DNA from: Flavipsychrobacter sp964461535
GTDB taxonomy: Bacteria > Bacteroidota > Bacteroidia > Chitinophagales > Chitinophagaceae
Length of the DNA stretch: 64,000 nucleotides
Assembly: GCA_964461535.1 (NCBI GenBank)
Contig: CAYWUY010000002.1
Coordinates: 1-64,000 of the forward strand
Reading direction: 5' to 3'
Under the pieces are notes generated by a model that saw only the letters and a program-made list of their open reading frames with translations, did no database searches and was not told the origin of the DNA. The position numbers and the translations under genes are program-made. Within the stretch, counting starts at the first letter, position 1. Each line of letters starts with the position of its first letter. Below are positions 37,529 to 47,045 of the stretch, piece after piece.

Positions 37529-37614
37529 GTTTATAGTGGGGTGGTTACATTGTGGAAATGTGTATAACCCCGGTCAGACTAATATATTTATATAGTTTAG
37601 TAGCTATGTTTAAG

Positions 37615-37622
37615 TAACTTTG
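37615..37622 (+). promoter_or_regulatory. -7 box of the pfkB operon
   Basis: TAACTTTG, an exact TAnnTTTG, 20 nt before the ATG at 37643. No clear TTTG at the expected -33 position. Confidence 0.5.
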
Positions 37623-37642
37623 CACAAAATTTATACATACAT

Positions 37643-38575
37643 ATGTCATTATTGGTAATAGGTACCATGGCTTTTGATGCTTTGGAAACACCGTTTGGAA
37701 AAGTTGATCGTATCATAGGAGGTTCTGCAACTTATGCGGCATGGGCGGCATCTACATTTGCAAGACCTATTAAGCAGGTATCTATTGTAGGCGGAGATTT
37801 TCCTCAAGAAGAATTTGATGCATTGGCTGCAAGAGGTGTAACCTTTGAAGGTGTAGAAGTAGTGAAGGATGGTAAAAGCTTTTTCTGGAGTGGACGTTAC
37901 CATATGGATATGAATACGCGCGATACTTTAGTAACTGATTTGAATGTATTGGAGCGTTTTGACCCGGTAATACCAGATAGCTACCAAGATTGTGAGTATG
38001 TAATGCTAGGTAACCTTGTACCTGCCGTGCAGCTAAAAGTACTAGACCAATTAAAAAACAAGCCTAAGCTTGTGATAATGGATACCATGAACTTTTGGAT
38101 GGACATAGCTATGGACGACCTGAAAAAAGTATTGCAACGTGTAGACTTACTAATGGTAAACGATAGCGAAGCACGCCAATTGAGCGGTGAGTATTCTCTA
38201 GTAAAAGCTGCTAAGAAAATACAGTCTATGGGTCCTAAATATTTAATCATTAAGAAGGGAGAGCATGGTGCTTTACTATTCTATGGTGATAAAATATTTT
38301 CAGCACCTGCATTGCCACTTGAAGAGGTATTTGACCCTACAGGTGCCGGCGATACGTTTGCAGGTGGTTTTATAGGCTATTTGGCAAGAATAGACGATAT
38401 ATCATTTGAGAGTATGAAAGCTGCTGTAGTAATAGGTTCTGCTATGGCATCGTTCTGTGTAGAGAAATTTGGTCCTACAAGAATGAAAGAAATAACTACT
38501 GCTGATATAGAAGCCAGAGTAGGTGAGTTCATTGATTTGATGAATGTAAATGTAGAAGTTAGTTCTGCAATATAA
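37643..38575 (+). CDS. PfkB-family sugar or nucleoside kinase
   Basis: A 310-residue kinase. The N-terminal GGSATYAAWAAS glycine-rich motif and the C-terminal signature DPTGAGDTFAGGFIGYL (residues about 231-247) with the catalytic aspartate identify the PfkB family, which phosphorylates sugars, nucleosides or similar alcohols using ATP. The MNTRD and MLGNLVP segments resemble those of adenosine- or ribokinase-like proteins, but the substrate is not certain. It is 8 nt upstream of a flavin reductase gene, likely the same operon. Confidence 0.9.
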   Translation: MSLLVIGTMAFDALETPFGKVDRIIGGSATYAAWAASTFARPIKQVSIVGGDFPQEEFDALAARGVTFEGVEVVKDGKSFFWSGRYHMDMNTRDTLVTDLNVLERFDPVIPDSYQDCEYVMLGNLVPAVQLKVLDQLKNKPKLVIMDTMNFWMDIAMDDLKKVLQRVDLLMVNDSEARQLSGEYSLVKAAKKIQSMGPKYLIIKKGEHGALLFYGDKIFSAPALPLEEVFDPTGAGDTFAGGFIGYLARIDDISFESMKAAVVIGSAMASFCVEKFGPTRMKEITTADIEARVGEFIDLMNVNVEVSSAI

Positions 38576-38583
38576 ATAGAAGT

Positions 38584-39465
38584 ATGAGAGTAGTACCCGG
38601 AGAAATAAAAACTGCACAGTTACATGCTTACTTGTTAGGCTCTGTAGCACCAAGGCCTATTTGCTTTGCCAGTACTATAGATGAAGATGGCAATCCTAAT
38701 TTGTCGCCATTTAGTTTTTTTAATGTATTTGGTAGTAAGCCACCAATATTAATATTTTCTCCTGCACGCCGTGTGAGGGATAATACCATTAAGCATACGC
38801 TAGAAAATGCCTATGCTAATAAAGAGGTGGTTATAAACATAGTGAACTATAACATAGTGCAACAAATGAGCCTGAGCAGCTGCGAATATCCTAAGGGTGT
38901 GAGCGAGTTTGAAAAGGCAGGATTGACACCGATAGCCTCTGATATGGTAAAGCCTTTCAGGGTGAAGGAAGCGCCGGTGCAACTAGAGTGTAAAGTGACG
39001 CAGATAATAGAAACGGGGAATGAAGGCGGTGCAGGTAACCTTATAGTATGCGAGGTGCTGTGTATGCATATAGATGATGCTGTACTGAACGAAAACGGAA
39101 TGATAGACCCGCATAAAATAGACCTGGTGGCTAGGATGGGGGCAGACTATTATTGCCGTGCATCGGGGAGTGCAGTGTTTGAAGTGCCTAAACCTAATAC
39201 TGCATTGGGTATAGGTGTGGACAAGCTGCCAAATGCCATAAAAAACAGTAAAATACTTACCGGTAATAATCTTGGACTACTTGGTAACTGTACTAGCATA
39301 CCTGTGGTGGCAGAAATGATAAAAGATAGCCGCCTTGAGCAAATATTGGGGGCATACACTCATGATGCTGAGGGTAAAAGAACTGCATTGCACCAATATG
39401 CTAAGGAGCTACTTGATGCCGGTGATGTAGACCGAGCTTGGCAGGCTTTGCTAGCAAGTGAGTAA
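38584..39465 (+). CDS. flavin reductase family protein (FMN-binding split barrel)
   Basis: A 293-residue protein. The start AYLLGSVAPRPICFASTIDEDGNPNLSPFSFF (residues about 14-45, split) is the FMN-binding split-barrel signature of the flavin reductase-like family. A helical C-terminal extension of about 90 residues follows, typical of the Bacteroidota form. It may reduce FMN or act as a flavin-dependent enzyme of unknown substrate. It is co-transcribed with the PfkB kinase, but no common pathway is obvious. Ends at a terminator. Confidence 0.9.
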   Translation: MRVVPGEIKTAQLHAYLLGSVAPRPICFASTIDEDGNPNLSPFSFFNVFGSKPPILIFSPARRVRDNTIKHTLENAYANKEVVINIVNYNIVQQMSLSSCEYPKGVSEFEKAGLTPIASDMVKPFRVKEAPVQLECKVTQIIETGNEGGAGNLIVCEVLCMHIDDAVLNENGMIDPHKIDLVARMGADYYCRASGSAVFEVPKPNTALGIGVDKLPNAIKNSKILTGNNLGLLGNCTSIPVVAEMIKDSRLEQILGAYTHDAEGKRTALHQYAKELLDAGDVDRAWQALLASE

Positions 39466-39488
39466 ATGAAACTGATGATATATGTAAA

Positions 39489-39521
39489 ATAGGGTTGCAG
39501 GAGATGCAACCCTATTTTTTT
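39489..39521 (+). terminator. terminator of the pfkB operon
   Basis: 11-bp perfect stem (ATAGGGTTGCA at 39489-39499, complement 39505-39515), loop GGAGA, then a T-run. Confidence 0.9.
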
Positions 39522-39560
39522 GTGGGGGTGGGGGTAATATAAATCATGCTCAGTATAGAT

Positions 39561-40694
39561 TTACTTATCTAGGTTTTTGAGTGCGTTAAAAAAGTTTTTT
39601 ACGAAGTCTGTAACAGCTCGATCAACTTCAGCCATTGTTTGGTATTCTTGAGTACTGAATACTTTTTTATAGCTGTAGTCTTTTTCTGAAAAAGTATCAA
39701 CCATATTTATAGATTTTAGTTTCTCTTTTAGTATAGCTAATCCCGAAGTTGTTTTTTCTAGAGGTATCCAAAATATAATTTCGGCATCGCCGTTATGGTG
39801 AAACCAAACATCTAGTTTATATGATTTTCCATCACAATTGTAATTTTCAAATAGTGTGCTTCTATCGCCAGATGCGTCATATTTTACAATCTTATTAAAT
39901 GGCCGATAATCTTCAATTGATTTTTGAAATTCATTTCTTCTAAACGTTGGTAAATTGTTTATGTATTCAATTACTTGTTTTGCTGTTTTTAAATTTTCTA
40001 GATTGCTAACGTATTCATAGAATGCTTTTTGTGTTTCGTAGTTCATTGTTGAATTTGATATGTGTTTTATGATTTTAATGTATTGGTGTATTAGTGTTTT
40101 GCTATCTAGATTCACTGCAGTTCTGTAGCAATTGTTGAGCCAACCACTTATTAAATCTTCTTGAGTGTCGTTAAAAGCTGCAATGTTTTTTAGTAATGGT
40201 TGTAAATCTGCTCTAATTGGTGGTGCTTTTTTAATGCCATCAAGTGATAAGTAAATTATGGCAACGATTTTAAACCCATTTTTTTCTACAGTATTTATGT
40301 ATCGATCCAGTTGATTGTCCATGTCAACTGCATTATTTATTTTATTTTCTAGGATTACACATTTCTTAGATTTTTTACAGTATATCCCTATATCTATTCT
40401 TCCTTTTTCTCTTGTAACATATACATTGGTGAATTCTTCTTTTTTAATATCTAGTTTAAGATACATGTTGAGGAATTCTAGAAATTCATTAAGAAATAAA
40501 TTTTGTTCTGAATGCTCCCCATAAGGGTCTAAAAGAGATGCAATTATATCACTGTGGAAATTTTCATACTGATTATTGTAAGAAGATAGTGTAAAGATAT
40601 TCCAGCTATTTAAGTTATTATTTTTGTCAATTTCTTTTTGTTTTGATATTATACTTTGAATTTCTTTGCTTTTTAATAGTTCAATCGTTACCAT
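39561..40694 (-). CDS. PD-(D/E)XK nuclease superfamily protein (PDDEXK_4-like)
   Basis: A 377-residue protein, AT-rich compared with its neighbours. The nuclease-like core is near residues 92-117: EKGRIDIGIYCKKSK then VILENKIN, giving D-x11-E-x-K with a preceding ENFHSDIIASLLDP motif, matching the PD-(D/E)XK group found in orphan restriction-like and toxin-like genes. The C-terminal part is helical and unrecognised (FRRNEFQKSIEDYRPFNK). No methylase or partner gene is adjacent, so it is not a standard restriction pair. It lies alone between a terminator and a 300-nt AT-rich gap, and is likely a transferred defence or stress gene (inference). Confidence 0.8.
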   Translation of the reverse strand: MVTIELLKSKEIQSIISKQKEIDKNNNLNSWNIFTLSSYNNQYENFHSDIIASLLDPYGEHSEQNLFLNEFLEFLNMYLKLDIKKEEFTNVYVTREKGRIDIGIYCKKSKKCVILENKINNAVDMDNQLDRYINTVEKNGFKIVAIIYLSLDGIKKAPPIRADLQPLLKNIAAFNDTQEDLISGWLNNCYRTAVNLDSKTLIHQYIKIIKHISNSTMNYETQKAFYEYVSNLENLKTAKQVIEYINNLPTFRRNEFQKSIEDYRPFNKIVKYDASGDRSTLFENYNCDGKSYKLDVWFHHNGDAEIIFWIPLEKTTSGLAILKEKLKSINMVDTFSEKDYSYKKVFSTQEYQTMAEVDRAVTDFVKNFFNALKNLDK

Positions 40695-40996
40695 AGTTTT
40701 TATCTGATATTAATTTTAGTAAGCTTAAAGTACTTCTAATTTAAACATTTTTAAATTTTATTAGGCATTTAATTTAATTATATAAGATTTAATCAATTAG
40801 GTTTTTGTCAAATTATTTAAAGGGATATTTTTTAACCTATTTATGATGGGTATTTACTACAATTAAGCACCCTGTTTTCTTCTTTAGCAATATTATTGAT
40901 AATGTCAATAACTTGTGCATTTCACATTTTGTTCATTTATACATAAAATTATCATAACGTGTTTATGGGTAACTTTATATAGCAAAATTTGAAATT
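40695..40996. other. AT-rich intergenic region, no gene
   Basis: About 300 nt, strongly AT-rich, between the nuclease-like gene and the YkuK-like gene. It holds a perfect inverted repeat TTATTGA-5 nt-TCAATAA (40893-40911) and a near-consensus -7 box TAACTTTA (40970-40977) before the ATG at 40997. No coding frame or RNA gene is seen. Confidence 0.5.
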
Positions 40997-41470
40997 ATGA
41001 TCTGGAGAAGATTTAATGGAGAACAACTGAAAACATCTATCAAACAGGCGGTAGAAGAGGCTATACAAAGGGAGTCTGAAGCCGGCTATAAGTTGAAGGT
41101 GTGTATAGGTACTGATTCTCAGGTAAAGGGTAGTGAAACGGAAATAGCGACAGTAATAGTGATACTTCGCGAGAAGAGGGGTGGCTTTATGTTTATAAGC
41201 AATGAACGTACGACGCAGAAGTACAGTATTAAGGAGCGTATGCTGGTAGAGGTGGCCAGAAGTATTGAAATTGCCTATGAGCTTTGCGACTTGTTTAATA
41301 AATATGATGTGGATATGGAGGTGCATGCCGATATAAACACCAATCCGCAGTTTAAAAGCAACGAAGCCTTGAGAGAGGCCATGGGCTATATATTGGGCAT
41401 GGGTTATGCATTTAAGGCTAAACCGGAGGCTTTTGCCAGCAGTTGCTGTGCCGATAAAGCCGTAAACTAG
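40997..41470 (+). CDS. RNase H-fold protein, YkuK/DUF458-like
   Basis: A 157-residue protein of the RNase H-like YkuK family. The strand KLKVCIGTDSQVKGSETEIATVIVI (residues about 34-58, split) carries the first acidic residue; later ERMLVEVARSIEIAYEL and MEVHADINTNP supply the helix and second acidic strand expected of the fold. The last part KPEAFASSCCADKAVN carries two cysteines and is typical of the family. Enzymatic role unknown; the fold suggests nucleic-acid processing. Stand-alone gene. Confidence 0.85.
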   Translation: MIWRRFNGEQLKTSIKQAVEEAIQRESEAGYKLKVCIGTDSQVKGSETEIATVIVILREKRGGFMFISNERTTQKYSIKERMLVEVARSIEIAYELCDLFNKYDVDMEVHADINTNPQFKSNEALREAMGYILGMGYAFKAKPEAFASSCCADKAVN

Positions 41471-41599
41471 ACAAGGTTATAGCTTATGTGAATAACCTAT
41501 AGTAAATAAAGTATAGTGGTTTCCTGACTTTTTCGGCAAACTAGCTGTCTATTATATAGAAATTTGCTACATTTACTATAGTATCTTGCATAAGAAAAA

Positions 41600-44500
41600 A
41601 TGAAATTTATAAAACTATTTTTAGTTTGCCTTTTAGCATTTGCGTCAGCAAGTGTAAGGGCTTATACCCCTATCGAATATATAGAGAACAAAGGCCAGTG
41701 GGGTAGCTGGTTTTCTTATCTGGCTCATACCAAAGGTGGTGATGTATTGCTAGAGAAAGACGGTATAAGGTATATACTGGCAGATAGATACAATAAAGTA
41801 AGGCTTGACTCTTTTCATCACGGACAAATAGTAGACAACCCACTACTGAATTTTCACTGTTATAAAGTGACATTTGAAGGCGCCTTACAGCCAACGTTTG
41901 TAGGTAGTAAACCTCAACAAACTTATTACAACTTTTTTCTTGGCAATGATAGCAGCAGATGGAAGTCTTTTATACATCCGTATTATGCGGTAGATTATAA
42001 AGAGATATACAGCAATATAGATTTACACATTTATTCGGAGAATGAGCATGTAGTGTATGATTTTATAGTGAATCCGGGAGGTGATGTAAATAACATTAGA
42101 TTGAACTTTGAGGGGCAGAATGATTTGTACATTAAAAAAGGAAACCTGATTATAAAAACATCGGTAGGTGATGTGGCAGAAATGAAGCCCTATGCCTACC
42201 AATATATAGATGATAAGAAAGTAGAGGTGGCCTGTGAGTATAGCATTACAAGAAATACCGTTACTTATAATTTTCCGAACGACTATGACCATAGTAAGGT
42301 TTTGGTAATAGACCCAACGATAGTATTCAGTTCCTTAACCGGTTCTACATGGGATAATTGGGGCTTTAGTGCCACGTATGATAATGCCGGTAATTTTTAT
42401 GCCGGGGGCTTAGTAAATGGTGTAGACTTTTCAGGTAGTTTTCCGGTAAGTCCGGGTGCGTTTCAGACAACTTTTGGTGGTGGATTTACAAGTGGTTTAG
42501 TGGCTTACGCGGCAGATATATCTATCTTTAAATACAACCCAACAGGAACTAGCCGTGTATATGCAACGCTAATAGGTGGTGCAGGTAATGAGCATGTGCA
42601 TAGTATGATAGTAGACCAAAATAATAACCTGATTTTGGCGGGTAGAACCAAGTCAACCAACTATCCAATAACGGCAGGTGCTTTCCAGACTGTAAATCAT
42701 GGTGATTGGGATATGGTTGTGACTAACCTAAATCCTACGGGTTCGGGCTTAGTGGGTTCTACATATATAGGCGGTAGTAATGGAGATTGTGTCAATTTTG
42801 ATTCTACAGAGGTATTGTATGGAGAGTTGAAGAGAAATTATGGAGACGAGTCGAGAAGTGAAGTGCAGGTAGATAGAAGTGGCAATATATATGTGGCTGC
42901 ATGTACTAAGTCAACGAATTTTCCAACAACATCTACAGCCATATCAAGTACGCTATCGGGAGTGCAAGATGCAGTAGTGTTTAAAATGAACAATAACTGT
43001 AGCTCTTTAATATGGAGTACTTACCTAGGTGGTAGTGCATATGATGCAGCTTATGTATTGGCATTTGATACTGCACAAACTAGCCTATATGTATCGGGTG
43101 GAACAAATAGTGCTAACTTTCCTACTACCAGCGGCTCTTGGCAAACTAGCTACAATGGCGGTGGCGCCGATGGTTTTATAACCAGATTCCAGAACGGAGG
43201 CAGCTACAGCTTGCAAAAAAGTAGTTTTGTAGGTACTAGTGGTTATGACCAGTGCTATGGTGTACAAGTAGATTATCAGAATAATGTGTACATGATGGGG
43301 CAATCTGTGGGTGGTTTATTTCCTGTTAGTTCAGGGGTGTATAGTAATCCTAACTCGTCTCAGTTTATTATAAAAATGGACAGAGATGTAACCTCTAATT
43401 TGATATCTACTGTATATGGCTCAGGCAATCCTGGTAATACAAATATCTCTCCTGTAGCTTTTCTTGTAGATACTTGCGAGAATGTATATGTGTCGGGTTG
43501 GGGAGGTAATTTGAATTTAGGAGGCTTTGGATTAACTACCGGCACCTGTACGGGTATGCCAACTACTACCGGGGCAGCAACTGATGGTAATGACTTTTAC
43601 TTTATAGTGTTAGGCTCGGGCTTGGCATCGTTGAGATATGCCACATTTTACGGAAGAAACTGCTCAAACGCCGGACATGGAGAACACGTAGACGGTGGTA
43701 CTAGCAGATTTGATAAGAATGGTATTATTTATCAGGCTATATGCGCTAGTTGTGGTGGTGCGCCAACAGTACCAGGTGCTTGCCCTGATCCTTTTCCTAC
43801 AACACCAGGTGTATGGTCGGAAGTAGACTCTAGCACAAATTGTAATGAAGCCGCATTGAAGATAGCCTTTGAGATAGGGCCGGTAAATGCAGATGTAACT
43901 GCGGGGCCTACTACCAGTGGTTGTGCGCCATTGTCGGTAAATTTCTTTAATAACACCATTAACGGATTGTCGTTTATATGGAACTTTGGTGATGGGTCGC
44001 CTACCAGCACTGCATTTGCACCTAGTCATACATTTACTGCGGCAGGTACCTATACTGTTACGTTGAGTGCCACTAATAGTTCAGCATGTTTTGTAACAAA
44101 TGATACTGCTAAAATTATTATTACGGTTGACACCAATAACATAATACCAGACTTTACTTATACTGTTACCGATAGCTGTGGACCTTATAAAGCAACGTTT
44201 ACCAATACTTCAATATTGGGTTCTACGCCGGGTGCATCGGCATTTACTACATATAACTGGTACTTCAGCGATGGAGGTAGTTTTACTGGTACTACGCCTT
44301 CTGAGCATAATTTTCCATCTGGTGGAACATATACTGTGACACTGGTAATGACTGATACTACAGCATGTAATTCTCCTGATACGGTAAGTAAGGTATTTAG
44401 CCTAAATGGTTTTGATGTGTCAGGGACATTTACCATGCCTGATACAGTATGCTTAGGCACTGCTGTAACCCCATTAACCACCATAAGCAATGCTACTACA

Positions 44501-45172
44501 GTAAGTTGGGTGTTTGGAGATGGTGGTACATCGGGCAGTGCAAGTGCATCGCATACCTATACTGCAGTGGGTACGTATATAGTAGTAATGATAGTAGAAA
44601 ATCCTAACTCTTGTAACGGTGCTGATACCTTTACAAAAGCGGTAACTGTAGTGAATGGTCCTACTGCTGATTTTTCTTTCCAGCCTAATCCGCCGGTGGC
44701 GAATACGCCTACCAGCTTCACTAATTTATCTACCAATGCTACTTATTATACATGGGAATTTGGAGATGGAATAACTTCATCTGAAACCAATCCTACACAC
44801 CAGTATACTAAGACAGGAACTTATACAGCTTGTTTAACGGCAAGAAACGGCTCGAACTGCCCAGCTAAGCTGTGTAGAGAAGTATCGGCAGATATAGTGC
44901 CTATAGTAGGCTTACCATCAGGGTTCAGTCCTAATGGAGATGGTGAGAACGATGTGCTATATGTGAGAGGAGCAGCTATAGGGAAAATGAACTTGAAAAT
45001 ATTTAATCGCTGGGGACAGTTGATATTTGAAAGTGATAGTCAGTCGAAAGGATGGGATGGTTCATTTAATGGTGAGCCACAGCCTATAGAAGCATATGGC
45101 TATGTATTGACCGTTACATTTATAGACGGAACATTTAAAACCCTAAAAGGAAACGTAACATTACTAAGATGA
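41600..45172 (+). CDS. type IX secretion substrate: DUF7948/SBBP/PKD protein with type B sorting domain
   Basis: 1190 residues with signal peptide ending SVRA (about residue 21). The order is a DUF7948-type N-terminal domain (YIENKGQWG near 28), SBBP-like beta-propeller repeats (about 240-700, seen as repeated TYLGGSAYDAAYVLAFD- and NVYVSGWG-type units), and then four PKD domains (about 770-1095, each with a WxFGDG or similar core such as FIWNFGDGSP). A gliding-motility-type C-terminal sorting domain closes it (FSPNGDGENDVLYVRG...IFNRWGQLIF). Type B domains are exported by T9SS and attached to the cell surface with help of a SprF partner, here the next gene, which overlaps it by 4 nt. Confidence 0.93.
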   Translation: MKFIKLFLVCLLAFASASVRAYTPIEYIENKGQWGSWFSYLAHTKGGDVLLEKDGIRYILADRYNKVRLDSFHHGQIVDNPLLNFHCYKVTFEGALQPTFVGSKPQQTYYNFFLGNDSSRWKSFIHPYYAVDYKEIYSNIDLHIYSENEHVVYDFIVNPGGDVNNIRLNFEGQNDLYIKKGNLIIKTSVGDVAEMKPYAYQYIDDKKVEVACEYSITRNTVTYNFPNDYDHSKVLVIDPTIVFSSLTGSTWDNWGFSATYDNAGNFYAGGLVNGVDFSGSFPVSPGAFQTTFGGGFTSGLVAYAADISIFKYNPTGTSRVYATLIGGAGNEHVHSMIVDQNNNLILAGRTKSTNYPITAGAFQTVNHGDWDMVVTNLNPTGSGLVGSTYIGGSNGDCVNFDSTEVLYGELKRNYGDESRSEVQVDRSGNIYVAACTKSTNFPTTSTAISSTLSGVQDAVVFKMNNNCSSLIWSTYLGGSAYDAAYVLAFDTAQTSLYVSGGTNSANFPTTSGSWQTSYNGGGADGFITRFQNGGSYSLQKSSFVGTSGYDQCYGVQVDYQNNVYMMGQSVGGLFPVSSGVYSNPNSSQFIIKMDRDVTSNLISTVYGSGNPGNTNISPVAFLVDTCENVYVSGWGGNLNLGGFGLTTGTCTGMPTTTGAATDGNDFYFIVLGSGLASLRYATFYGRNCSNAGHGEHVDGGTSRFDKNGIIYQAICASCGGAPTVPGACPDPFPTTPGVWSEVDSSTNCNEAALKIAFEIGPVNADVTAGPTTSGCAPLSVNFFNNTINGLSFIWNFGDGSPTSTAFAPSHTFTAAGTYTVTLSATNSSACFVTNDTAKIIITVDTNNIIPDFTYTVTDSCGPYKATFTNTSILGSTPGASAFTTYNWYFSDGGSFTGTTPSEHNFPSGGTYTVTLVMTDTTACNSPDTVSKVFSLNGFDVSGTFTMPDTVCLGTAVTPLTTISNATTVSWVFGDGGTSGSASASHTYTAVGTYIVVMIVENPNSCNGADTFTKAVTVVNGPTADFSFQPNPPVANTPTSFTNLSTNATYYTWEFGDGITSSETNPTHQYTKTGTYTACLTARNGSNCPAKLCREVSADIVPIVGLPSGFSPNGDGENDVLYVRGAAIGKMNLKIFNRWGQLIFESDSQSKGWDGSFNGEPQPIEAYGYVLTVTFIDGTFKTLKGNVTLLR

Positions 45173-46209
45173 TTAGTAGAAAACTACAGATGCTGACGTT
45201 GGGACTGCTATGTATGTGTATGCATGGTAAGGCTCAGAGTTTGCATTTTTCTCAATACTACAATACACCTATGCTGTTGAATCCAGCGAATACCGGTATG
45301 ATGCCTGATAATGATTACAGAGTAGGGGGTAACTATAGGAATCAGTGGTCTTTGTTGCCAGTGCCCTATAGTTCTATGAGTTTGTTTGCTGATACTAAGA
45401 TAGGTGCCGGGAGAGAGTCGAGAACCGGGCTGACAAAAGCTAATTGGCTAGGATTGGGCGGAGCTGTCTATAATGATAAAGCCGGAACGGGAGAGTTATC
45501 TCTATTGAAAATCCAGGGTTCGGCAGCCTACCATTTGCATATGGGAAATACAATGCTATTATCAGTAGGGTTTACCGGGGCTTATGTGCAGCGTAGTGTG
45601 AATTTGAATAAACTGACATTTGATGCGCAATGGGATGGTTATACCTTTAACTCTAGATATAATAGTAATGAGCCGGGAAATGATTTAAAGACCACATATA
45701 CTACTATAGGGGTAGGGGCTAACTGGTCTTACTATCCATCAGATGCTGTGTACATAAAATTAGGTGCGTCAGCACAGAATATAAACAAGCCTGTAGAGAC
45801 ATTTTATAAGAATGGAAATAATACTATTGGTATGCGAACCAATGCGCAGCTAGATATGTTGTTTCAGGCAAGTAAAAGTGTAATTATTAACCCATCAGTT
45901 TATTATGCAGGACAGCAAGGTGCAACCGAAATAGTAGGTGGTGCACTGTTGCGGTATAATATGGATAAATCGGATCAGCAAGTATCTCAACTGCTATTGG
46001 GTGGATACTACAGGGCAGGGGATGCAGTGATAGGGGTTGCCGGTTATCAACTAAATGGTATACAGTTTATGGCTAGTTATGATTTTACAACATCTTTACT
46101 GGCTCCATATAATGCATCTTACGGCGCTTTAGAATTATCTGTTATTTACGGAGGTAGTTATTATAAATCGGGGGTTACAAAAATGTTTACCTGCCCAAGA
46201 TTCAATTAA
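45169..46209 (+). CDS. PorP/SprF-family type IX secretion outer-membrane protein
   Basis: A 346-residue beta-barrel of the PorP/SprF family with signal peptide MISRKLQMLTLGLLCMCMHGKAQ. The opening LHFSQYYNTPMLLNPANTGM is the family signature, followed by GNYRNQWSLLPVPYSSMSLFAD. In T9SS, SprF-like proteins serve single large substrates with type B sorting domains. Its ATG lies inside the stop region of the 1190-residue substrate gene (ATGA overlap), the usual arrangement for such pairs, so it is very likely dedicated to that substrate. Confidence 0.95.
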   Translation: MISRKLQMLTLGLLCMCMHGKAQSLHFSQYYNTPMLLNPANTGMMPDNDYRVGGNYRNQWSLLPVPYSSMSLFADTKIGAGRESRTGLTKANWLGLGGAVYNDKAGTGELSLLKIQGSAAYHLHMGNTMLLSVGFTGAYVQRSVNLNKLTFDAQWDGYTFNSRYNSNEPGNDLKTTYTTIGVGANWSYYPSDAVYIKLGASAQNINKPVETFYKNGNNTIGMRTNAQLDMLFQASKSVIINPSVYYAGQQGATEIVGGALLRYNMDKSDQQVSQLLLGGYYRAGDAVIGVAGYQLNGIQFMASYDFTTSLLAPYNASYGALELSVIYGGSYYKSGVTKMFTCPRFN

Positions 46210-46243
46210 CAAAATATTGTATGACAGTGTAAATTAGTGGTAT

Positions 46244-46251
46244 TATTTTTG
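46244..46251 (+). promoter_or_regulatory. -7 box of the response regulator gene
   Basis: TATTTTTG, an exact TAnnTTTG, 19 nt before the ATG at 46271. A TTG at 46217-46219 sits 24 nt upstream, slightly far for the -33 element. Confidence 0.5.
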
Positions 46252-46270
46252 AACTACCTAAAATAACGAT

Positions 46271-46966
46271 ATGGAAAAGAACAAAATTCTATTAGTAGAA
46301 GACGATACAAACTTTGGACAGGTATTGAAAAACTACCTGGAGCTTAACGACTTTGTAGTAGAGCTAGCCAGAGACGGTATTTTAGGCTTAGCAGCCTTCC
46401 GTAGGGAGAAATTCGACATTTGCCTACTAGATGTTATGATGCCCAACATGGATGGCTTTACACTGGCTGAGGAAATACGTAATAACGACCCCGATGTGCC
46501 ATTGTTCTTCCTTTCTGCTAAAAGCATGAAAGAGGATATATTAAATGGTTACAAGCTAGGTGCTGATGATTATATAACAAAGCCATTTGACAGTGATGTA
46601 TTGTTGTCTAAGATAAAAGCTGTACTGAAGAGAAATCAAGAGCTGCAAGACAAACAGCATGCACAAGTGGAATTTAACATAGGTGCTTACCACTTTAATA
46701 GCAAATTGCGCACATTGAAGCACGGTGAAAGTACTCATACACTTTCTCCTAAAGAGAATGAGCTATTGCTTATGTTGTGCGAGTATAAAAATGACCTGCT
46801 ACCTAGAGAGCTAGCATTAAAGCGTATATGGGGTAGTGATACTTACTTTAACGGTAGAAGTATGGATGTGTACATAGCTAAGCTGCGTAAGTATTTGAAA
46901 GAAGATAGTGGTGTAGAGATAGTGAATATTCATGGTAATGGTTTCAGACTGGTTGCGCCCGAATAA
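46271..46966 (+). CDS. OmpR-family response regulator (RprY-like)
   Basis: A 231-residue regulator. The receiver domain has acidic pocket VEDD, phosphorylation site ICLLDVMMPNMDG and lysine in DYITKPF; the winged helix is ENELLLMLCEYKNDLLPRELALKRIWG (about 161-187, split) with the closing VNIHGNGFRLV. The combination NGYKLGADDYITKPFDSDVL matches RprY-like regulators of Bacteroidota. No histidine kinase lies next to it, so its partner is elsewhere. It directly follows the T9SS pair, but has its own -7 box. Confidence 0.9.
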   Translation: MEKNKILLVEDDTNFGQVLKNYLELNDFVVELARDGILGLAAFRREKFDICLLDVMMPNMDGFTLAEEIRNNDPDVPLFFLSAKSMKEDILNGYKLGADDYITKPFDSDVLLSKIKAVLKRNQELQDKQHAQVEFNIGAYHFNSKLRTLKHGESTHTLSPKENELLLMLCEYKNDLLPRELALKRIWGSDTYFNGRSMDVYIAKLRKYLKEDSGVEIVNIHGNGFRLVAPE

Positions 46967-46996
46967 GTGTGTAGTAAACCGGAATGATCTGTATAT

Positions 46997-47027
46997 GAGG
47001 GCACTGCGGAAGTGTCCTCTTTTTTTT
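46997..47027 (+). terminator. terminator of the response regulator gene
   Basis: 9-bp stem with one G-U pair (GAGGGCACT at 46997-47005, partner 47011-47019), loop GCGGA and eight T. It lies inside the frame that opens at 46932, so the next gene must start after it. Confidence 0.9.
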
Positions 47028-47045
47028 AGTATTAAAAGAGTAGTT

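Noticed and set aside
46932..47045. Extended N-terminus of the NAD(P)-binding protein
   Set aside because: It crosses a terminator and overlaps the end of the response regulator gene; the ATG at 47046 starts directly at the dinucleotide-binding strand.
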